DNA from: an uncultured Pelagibacteraceae bacterium
GTDB lineage: Bacteria > Pseudomonadota > Alphaproteobacteria > Pelagibacterales > Pelagibacteraceae
Length of the DNA: 64,000 nucleotides
Assembly (NCBI GenBank): GCA_902596915.1
Contig: CACJVQ010000002.1
Location: 1-64,000 of the forward strand
Direction: 5' to 3'
Positions within the stretch are counted from its first letter, which is position 1; the number at the start of each line of letters is the position of its first letter. A program made the position numbers and the translations under genes. Of this stretch, positions 58,481 through 64,000 are shown in pieces. The notes beneath the pieces are model-generated. The model searched no databases. It had not been told where the DNA came from and saw only the letters and a program-made list of their open reading frames with translations.

Positions 58481-60994
58481 TTGGTAAAAAAACCTATACC
58501 AAAGCTAGAAATGACAAAAAATAAAATCACAGCAGTTCTCGGGCCTACAAATACTGGAAAAACCTTCCTAGCAATTGAAACTATGCTTTCTTTTGATTCG
58601 GGCATGATTGGTTTCCCTTTAAGACTTTTAGCAAGAGAAGTTTATGACAAAATTATAAAAAAAATAGATCCATCAAAAGTTGCTTTGATTACAGGTGAAG
58701 AAAAAATAATTCCAATGAATGCAAAATATTTTCTTTGCACTGTTGAGTCTATGCCATTGGATAAAAGTTTAGAATTTGTTGGTATAGATGAAATACAAAT
58801 GTGTAATGACCACGAGCGAGGTCATATTTTTACAGATAGATTGTTAAATATGAGAGGTGAAAAGCTTACCATGCTCATGGGTTCAAACTCTATTAAAAAA
58901 ATTATTCAAAAACTTGATGATGATATTGAATTTAAAAATCGAGAAAGGCTTTCTAAATTATCTTTTGGTGGTCACAAAAAAATTTCAAGAATAGAAAGAA
59001 AAAGTGCCGTAATTGCTTTTTCTACTGAAGAGGTATACGCAATTGCAGAATTGATAAGACGTCAAAAAGGTGGCGCCGCTATTGTTATGGGTTCACTTAG
59101 CCCCAAAACAAGAAACTCACAGGTAAGTTTATATCAATCTGGGGATGTTGATTATTTAGTTGCTACTGATGCAATTGGAATGGGAATAAATATGGATTTA
59201 GATAATGTTTATTTTTCAAATTTAAAAAAGTTTGATGGAAAAAAATTAAGAAATTTAAATATTTCAGAAATTGGGCAAATAGCAGGTAGAGCAGGAAGAT
59301 ATTTAAATGATGGCATGTTTGGTACAACTGGAGAATGTAAAGAGGTTGGACCTGAGGAAATTGAAGCATTAGAATCTCATAGCTTTCCAGATATACAAAC
59401 TATCTTTTGGAGAAACTCAAAATTGAATTTTAGTAATAAAGTTTCATTATTAAAATCTTTAGAAGAGAGACCACAAAAAGAGTGGCTAAGACGAATTAAT
59501 GAATGCCAGGATGAAAAGGTATTAAAATATTTTTTAAAAGAATCATCGAGTATTAAAATTCAAGATAATAGTGAAATCTTACAAATACTTTGGGAATGTT
59601 GCCAAATACCTGATTTTGTAAAAAAAACTTATGGTCATCACTTTGAAGTTGTAAGTAAAATTTTTAATTTTTTAACACTTGGGAATAAAAAAGTTCCAAA
59701 TCACTATATGAAAGAACAGCTATCTTTATTGGATAAATTAGATGGAAACGTTGACTCTTTATCCAATAGAATTGCTAATGTCAGAACCTGGGCTTATGTT
59801 TCAAATAAATCAAATTGGGTTGAAAATCAGGACTATTGGATAGAGAGAACTAAAAATCTAGAAGATAAGCTATCTGATAGACTTCATGAAGAGTTAACAA
59901 AAACATTTATAGATAAAAGGGCAAGTGTTTTGGCCAGAGGTTTAAAACAAGACATTACGTTTGAAACAGAGATTATTAATGATGAAGAGGTAATGATAAA
60001 TGAACAATTTATTGGTCGTTTAAAAGGTTTAAAATTAGAATTAGATCTTAAAGTTGATACATTGGATGCTGATGTAAAATCATTAAAAAAGGCTGCAAGA
60101 CAAAACGTAGTTCCTGAAATTATAAAAAGAATAAATCAAATAATTGACACTGGCTTAATTGAACTGAAGGATGATTTTAAAATTTATTGGAACAATAATC
60201 AAATTGCTAAATTAATTCCGGGCTCCGATTATCTAAATCCACAAATTCAAATAATTATTGATGAAATGATTGAAAATACTGAAAAATCAAGACTTAATTT
60301 TTATTTACAGTCCTGGCTAAATGATAAAATTGAAACAGAGCTACAAAGTCTAATAGACTTAAAAAATGTTAAGGATAATAATTCAGAACTAAGAGCTTTA
60401 GCTTATCATCTCTATGAAAATAATGGAGTTGTTAAAAGAGATGAAGTTATAAATTATTTAAATAAACTTAATCAAGATGAAAGGAAAAAATTAAGAAACT
60501 TAGGTGTAAAATTTGGCAGATATCATATTTTTTTGTTTAAATTATTTAAACCGAGCTCTGTATCCTTAAGAATTCTTTTATGGAAAAACTTTTATGAGAG
60601 AAATTTTGACTTCTCACCACCAACTTTTGGATTGAACTTTTTAGAAGAAAAGAAAACACTTAATAAAAATTTAATGCTTTTATGTGGTTTTGAAAAGTTT
60701 GAAAATCTATATGTAAGGATAGATATTTTAGAGAGGTTATTTTTAATGATTTTTAATACTAAATCCGAAGATAAAATTAAAGAGATAAAATTAATTCCTG
60801 AAATGTTGAATTTGCTAGGTTGTAATAAAGAAAATTTTGTGAAATTAATTAAAAAAATGAATTATAAAACTTATGAAAAAGATAATAATCTTCACTTTAG
60901 ATATATTCCATTAAGAAAAGTAATAAAAAAAGATACTAAAAAGAATATTAATGATAATCCATTTAATGTTCTTTCACAGCTTAACTTAAAATAA
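58481..60994 (+). CDS. SUV3-like DEAD-type RNA helicase
   Basis: An 837-residue SF2 helicase close to mitochondrial SUV3, the helicase of the RNA degradosome. Walker A is GPTNTGKT (21-28), the motif II box is DEIQ (103-106), and motif VI is QIAGRAGRY near residue 265. The rest is a long helical C-terminal region specific to this alphaproteobacterial family. The start is uncertain: TTG 58481 or ATG 58511 (MTKNKITAVLGPTNTG). The shorter start would keep the entire helicase core. Confidence 0.85.
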   Translation: MVKKPIPKLEMTKNKITAVLGPTNTGKTFLAIETMLSFDSGMIGFPLRLLAREVYDKIIKKIDPSKVALITGEEKIIPMNAKYFLCTVESMPLDKSLEFVGIDEIQMCNDHERGHIFTDRLLNMRGEKLTMLMGSNSIKKIIQKLDDDIEFKNRERLSKLSFGGHKKISRIERKSAVIAFSTEEVYAIAELIRRQKGGAAIVMGSLSPKTRNSQVSLYQSGDVDYLVATDAIGMGINMDLDNVYFSNLKKFDGKKLRNLNISEIGQIAGRAGRYLNDGMFGTTGECKEVGPEEIEALESHSFPDIQTIFWRNSKLNFSNKVSLLKSLEERPQKEWLRRINECQDEKVLKYFLKESSSIKIQDNSEILQILWECCQIPDFVKKTYGHHFEVVSKIFNFLTLGNKKVPNHYMKEQLSLLDKLDGNVDSLSNRIANVRTWAYVSNKSNWVENQDYWIERTKNLEDKLSDRLHEELTKTFIDKRASVLARGLKQDITFETEIINDEEVMINEQFIGRLKGLKLELDLKVDTLDADVKSLKKAARQNVVPEIIKRINQIIDTGLIELKDDFKIYWNNNQIAKLIPGSDYLNPQIQIIIDEMIENTEKSRLNFYLQSWLNDKIETELQSLIDLKNVKDNNSELRALAYHLYENNGVVKRDEVINYLNKLNQDERKKLRNLGVKFGRYHIFLFKLFKPSSVSLRILLWKNFYERNFDFSPPTFGLNFLEEKKTLNKNLMLLCGFEKFENLYVRIDILERLFLMIFNTKSEDKIKEIKLIPEMLNLLGCNKENFVKLIKKMNYKTYEKDNNLHFRYIPLRKVIKKDTKKNINDNPFNVLSQLNLK

Positions 60995-61419
60995 TGTTTA
61001 ACATTTTTAAAAAAGAAGAAACTGAAAAAGATAATAATCATCCATCTATAATGGCTGTTGCTTGTTTGTTAATTCATTCAGCCAAAATTGATGAGAATTA
61101 TACTGATAAAGAAAAAAAAATTATAAAAGATGCAATCATTGAAATGGGGGCTGAAGCTGATGAAATAGATAAAATTATTCAAGATGCAGAGGAAAAGGAG
61201 AAAGATTCAAATCAAATACTTGATTTTACTAGAGAAGTGAAAAATATAAATGAGGAAGATAAAAAAATCATAATTGAGGCATTATGGGATATTATATATT
61301 CAGATGAAGATGCCGATATGTACGAAACAAACCTAATGAGAAGATTATCTGGTCTGCTTTATCTAGATCCAAAAGTTGTTGGTGATATTAAAGAGAAAGT
61401 TCGACAAAAAAAAACATGA
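60994..61419 (+). CDS. TerB-family protein
   Basis: A 141-residue cytoplasmic protein of the TerB/DjlA N-terminal helical fold. It has the metal-binding signature [15 protein letters not shown] and [19 protein letters not shown]. TerB proteins are linked to tellurite resistance and stress, but function here is unknown. It overlaps the helicase stop by one base and fdxA by four. Confidence 0.83.
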   Translation: MFNIFKKEETEKDNNHPSIMAVACLLIHSAKIDENYTDKEKKIIKDAIIEMGAEADEIDKIIQDAEEKEKDSNQILDFTREVKNINEEDKKIIIEALWDIIYSDEDADMYETNLMRRLSGLLYLDPKVVGDIKEKVRQKKT

Positions 61420-61745
61420 CATATTTAGTTAATGAAAAGTGCATCAAATGTAAATTGATGGATTGTGTAGAGGTATGCCCAGTTGATTGTTTTTATGAAG
61501 GCAAAAATATGCTTGTAATTAAACCTGATGAGTGTATAGATTGTGGCGTTTGTGAGCCAGAATGTCCAGTGGACGCCATAATATCAGATAATGATGATGA
61601 AAATGGTAAATGGATGGAAGTAAATAAAAAGTATGCGGATATATGGCCAAACATTAGTGAAAAAAAAGATCCCCCAACGGATCATGAAAAATTTAAAGAT
61701 GTAAAAAATAAATATGAAGAATATTTTAAAGAAAATCTTGAATAA
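61416..61745 (+). CDS. fdxA: 7Fe ferredoxin FdxA
   Basis: A 109-residue electron carrier with one [3Fe-4S] and one [4Fe-4S] cluster. The cysteines are Cys9, Cys17 and Cys50 (three-iron cluster) and Cys21, Cys40, Cys43 and Cys46 (four-iron cluster), in C-x7-C-x3-CP and CxxCxxCxxxCP, plus a free Cys12 as in Azotobacter ferredoxin I. Length is normal for FdxA. Its end overlaps the chosen carD start by 32 bases. Confidence 0.93.
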   Translation: MTYLVNEKCIKCKLMDCVEVCPVDCFYEGKNMLVIKPDECIDCGVCEPECPVDAIISDNDDENGKWMEVNKKYADIWPNISEKKDPPTDHEKFKDVKNKYEEYFKENLE

Positions 61746-62541
61746 AAAAAAAACTAAAAAAGTTACAAAAAAAAAGACTACACCAGCAAAGAAAACTGCA
61801 AAAGTAAAGAAAACTGTAAAAGTACCAAAAGTAAAAAAAATAGCCAAAGAATTAAATAAAAAAAAAATAATTAAAAATCAAAAAAAAAAAGAAAAAGTCG
61901 AAACAAAAACTGATCCATTAAGAATTCCTAAAAATAACGAACAAAAACCTGAAATCAAAAAAGTAAAAAAACAAGAAACTGAGAAAAGGTTATTTAAGGC
62001 TAAAGATTATGTTGTATATCCAAAACATGGTGTTGGTCAAATAACTGAAACTAAAAAAATTAATATAGGCGGAATTGACGTTGAAACATATATTTTAAAA
62101 TTTGAAAAAGATAAAGCAAATGGAATGGTTCCTGTAAATAAACAATCTCACTTAAGACCTCTTGCAACTATTAACCAAATTAATAAATGTGTAAGTATTT
62201 TAAAAAGTAAACCAAAAATTAAGCGTTCAATGTGGAGCCGAAGAGCTCAAGAGTATGAAGCAAAAATTTCGTCTGGTAAGATATATGACTTAGCAGAAGT
62301 TGTGAGAGATCTTAATAAGGGTGATGATATCATGATCGACCAGTCATATAGTGAAAGACAATTATTTGAAAAAGCCTATGATAGATTATTGACAGAGTTC
62401 CAAATTGTGATTGGCTCAAGTTTGGAAGATGCTCAGAAAAAACTAGATAAAGCTCTTAAGAGAAACTTGGAGAAACAAGTACAAAAAATTGAGGAAAAAC
62501 CAATCAAAGAAGAAGTAATTAATCAGGAAATAGCAGAGTAA
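61714..62541 (+). CDS. carD: CarD-family transcription regulator with lysine-rich tail
   Basis: CarD proteins bind RNA polymerase beta and stabilise open complexes at promoters. The CarD/RID domain runs from about residue 91 ([19 protein letters not shown]) to about 165, and the DNA-binding helical domain runs to about 250. The first 90 residues hold 36 lysines and look like a histone-H1-type tail that could bind DNA non-specifically. I use the ATG at 61714, inside fdxA; a later start would shorten the tail. A terminator follows the stop by 5 bases. Confidence 0.85.
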   Translation: MKNILKKILNKKKTKKVTKKKTTPAKKTAKVKKTVKVPKVKKIAKELNKKKIIKNQKKKEKVETKTDPLRIPKNNEQKPEIKKVKKQETEKRLFKAKDYVVYPKHGVGQITETKKINIGGIDVETYILKFEKDKANGMVPVNKQSHLRPLATINQINKCVSILKSKPKIKRSMWSRRAQEYEAKISSGKIYDLAEVVRDLNKGDDIMIDQSYSERQLFEKAYDRLLTEFQIVIGSSLEDAQKKLDKALKRNLEKQVQKIEEKPIKEEVINQEIAE

Positions 62542-62545
62542 AAAA

Positions 62546-62578
62546 AACGCTCCCCACGCAAGCGCCATGAGAAGCGTT
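62546..62578 (-). terminator. Intrinsic terminator for the lysine-rich small gene
   Basis: On the minus strand AACGCTTCTC pairs with GGGGAGCGTT (with G-U pairs) around a 13-base loop, followed by seven T. This is the best rho-independent terminator in the window. It lies 22 bases beyond the small gene stop and 4 bases after carD, so it may also end carD transcription. Confidence 0.7.
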
Positions 62579-62600
62579 ATCAGTTAAAAAGAATACTAAA

Positions 62601-62684
62601 CTATCTTCTTTTTTTCTTCTTAGCCTTTTTCTTAGCTTTTTTCTTAGTTTTCTTTTTAGCAGCTTTCTTTTTTCTTTTAGCCAT
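62601..62684 (-). CDS. 27-residue lysine-rich peptide (histone-H1-like)
   Basis: It starts with ATG at 62684 (MAKRKKKAAKKKTKKK) and ends in four Lys and two Arg; 20 of 27 residues are Lys or Arg. The Shine-Dalgarno GGGAG 7 bases before the ATG is the strongest in the neighbourhood, and its own hairpin and terminator enclose it. Such a composition argues for DNA or RNA binding. It is too short for a domain call. It is reminiscent of the lysine-rich tail of the adjacent CarD. Confidence 0.6.
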   Translation of the reverse strand: MAKRKKKAAKKKTKKKAKKKAKKKKRR

Positions 62685-62705
62685 CTTTAGCTCCCTTTTT
62701 TTATA

Positions 62706-62726
62706 AACGAATCTTTATGATTCGTT
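62706..62726. promoter_or_regulatory. 8-bp hairpin in the leader of the lysine-rich peptide gene
   Basis: AACGAATC and GATTCGTT are perfect inverted arms with a 5-base loop. It lies about 10 bases upstream of the GGGAG of the small gene. It could be an mRNA-stabilising or translation-control element, or an operator. The remaining gap up to 62874 is AT-only sequence with no further features seen. Confidence 0.4.
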
Positions 62727-62874
62727 AATTACTAATTTTTATTTTTTTTGCATAGTTATGTCAAACATATAATTTTTTGAAAAAAATTTAGAAAAATATT
62801 TTTTTTTATTTTTTTTTTTAAGAATTAAAAAAGTTAAATAAATCGCTATTAATAAAGTGTTTTATCAAAATTTT

Positions 62875-64000
62875 TTAGTAAAGTTTTTCAAATTGATTTT
62901 TATATTTTGTAACTATTTTATATCTTTTAAGTTTTAAAGTTGGGGTTAACATTCCATTTTCAATTGAAAATTTTTCATTAATTATAAAAAATTTTTTTAT
63001 TTGTTCTATTTTTGCAAGGTTTTGATTTACTTTGTTAATTTCTTTTTCTATTTGTTCGTGATTTATATTCAAATTTTCTTCAGACAAAACCAATAAAGCA
63101 ACTAAGTATGGTTTATTATCTCCATAAACAATTGATTGATCAATAAATTTCGAATTTGATAATTCATTTTCTATTTTAACCGGAGAAATATTATCCCCAC
63201 CAGGTGTTATCAAAATATCTTTTTTTCTGTCAGTAATTTTTAAATAACCATTCTCAAAAATTCCAATATCACCCGTATGTAACCAACCATCTTTTAAAAC
63301 TTTATTAGTTTCTTCTTCATTATTCCAATAGCCTAACATTACATTTTCACCTTTAACTAAAATTTCTCCATCTGAAGCTATTTTTACCTCATTGCCTTTA
63401 AACGGTGGACCCACAGTCTCAACCCTAATATCATCAATTGGGTTACAACTCACAACTGGAGAGGTTTCGGTTAATCCATAACCTTGTAGTGTAGGTAGAC
63501 CAATGGCATTTAAAAAAATACCAACTTCTTTATCAAGAGCTCCTCCACCTGAAACAAAGGTTTTTAGCTCACCTCCAAATTGACTTTTAATTTTTTTCCT
63601 TACAATTTTTTCTAAAATAATATCAATTAATTTTTCTATAATTGTTAAAGATTGTTTGTTTATCTTCTTGGTTCCTAGTTCTAACATTTTTAATACTAAA
63701 CTTTTTTTTAATCCTGTTGCTTTATTAAAACTTGCATTAATCTTTTGAAATAAATTTTGGTAAAATCTAGGCACTGCAGTCATTATTTGGGGTTTGCAAT
63801 CGTTCATATTTTTAATTAATTTTTCAATACTTTCTGCATAGAATATTTTTGCTCCAACACTTATTTGAACAAATTGAACTGTATGTTCATAAGAATGTGA
63901 AAGAGGTAACCAAGTTAAAAATCTAGTCTGATCTGTTAGCAAAGGTTTTAATATATCAAGTGCACCTTCACAATTATTTAAAATACCACCATGACTTAAG
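62875..64000 (-). CDS. AMP-dependent (long-chain) acyl-CoA synthetase, 3' part
   Basis: Activates fatty acids to acyl-CoA with ATP. The 375 residues visible run off the right edge; the frame stays open to 64000, where it reads LSHGGILNNCEGALDIL, the region after the P-loop motif. Also visible: the linker region GYGLTETSPVVSCNP, GWLHTGDIGIFENGYLKITDRKKDI and the catalytic-lysine-containing end. A TTG start at 63942 would be artificial; the gene continues upstream. Related to FadD/FACL of the AMP-forming family. The acyl length is unknown. Confidence 0.88.
   Translation of the reverse strand, partial: LSHGGILNNCEGALDILKPLLTDQTRFLTWLPLSHSYEHTVQFVQISVGAKIFYAESIEKLIKNMNDCKPQIMTAVPRFYQNLFQKINASFNKATGLKKSLVLKMLELGTKKINKQSLTIIEKLIDIILEKIVRKKIKSQFGGELKTFVSGGGALDKEVGIFLNAIGLPTLQGYGLTETSPVVSCNPIDDIRVETVGPPFKGNEVKIASDGEILVKGENVMLGYWNNEEETNKVLKDGWLHTGDIGIFENGYLKITDRKKDILITPGGDNISPVKIENELSNSKFIDQSIVYGDNKPYLVALLVLSEENLNINHEQIEKEINKVNQNLAKIEQIKKFFIINEKFSIENGMLTPTLKLKRYKIVTKYKNQFEKLY

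Noticed and set aside
63001-64000. The acyl-CoA synthetase starting at TTG 63942
   Set aside because: The coding frame is open to the window edge and continues the family sequence, so the gene is only cut by the window.

Overview
The window looks like a chromosomal segment of a streamlined marine alphaproteobacterium, most probably SAR11 (Pelagibacterales). The DNA is strongly AT-rich, intergenic gaps are tiny (the largest is about 230 bases, so no stretch over 300 bases lacks a gene), genes commonly overlap by 1 to 26 bases, and the gene order is alphaproteobacterial: rpmH-rnpA-yidD-yidC, argB-HAD-dapD-dapE, bolA-DnaJ-cobS-cobT, thrS-infC-rpmI-rplT-pheS-pheT and SUV3-type helicase-terB-fdxA-carD. 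The assignment to SAR11 is inference. I see no phage, insertion sequence, CRISPR array or plasmid genes.

Layout. 1-7.3 kb (minus strand): two small basic proteins, dcd, murA, a DUF2948 protein, an interrupted hisD, infA, tRNA-Phe, cspA, tRNA-His, then hisS-hisZ-hisG. 7.4-15.6 kb: tRNA-Thr, a VTT-family membrane protein, then a plus-strand run for RNase P protein and membrane insertion (rpmH, rnpA, yidD, yidC), arginine and lysine/cell-wall precursors (argB, HAD phosphatase, dapD, dapE), and a class II deacetylase next to a SET-domain methyltransferase. 15.6-28.3 kb: truA-fmt-def, two unknown proteins, aroK-aroB, bolA, the DnaJ/CobS/CobT group, a RegB-like sensor kinase and gyrB. 28.4-39.7 kb: an FkbM methyltransferase, tRNA-Ser, and a long minus-strand translation operon headed by a glycosyltransferase. 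39.7-52.6 kb: gltB-gltD, uppP, an EamA exporter and a pyruvate dehydrogenase operon with an unusual domain arrangement. 52.6-64 kb: tRNA-Arg, a hotdog thioesterase, a TAXI-type TRAP transporter, acetoacetyl-CoA synthetase, the helicase-terB-fdxA-carD group, a 27-residue lysine-rich peptide gene, and the 3' part of an acyl-CoA synthetase.

Most notable points. (1) hisD carries an in-frame stop inside a 35-base stretch that is identical to part of dapD, 7.5 kb away and in inverted orientation. (2) tRNA-His lacks the usual extra G at its 5' end, has A73 and a G1:U72 pair, and ends 4 bases before the start codon of a divergent hisS, so its acceptor arm is the only leader hisS has. (3) The pyruvate dehydrogenase lipoyl domain is fused to the N-terminus of E1, and E2 has none. 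(4) CobS and CobT occur with a DnaJ-like protein, with no cobaltochelatase large subunit in the window. (5) A deacetylase and a SET methyltransferase are adjacent. (6) Convergent genes share their stop codons in CTAA/TTAG overlaps.
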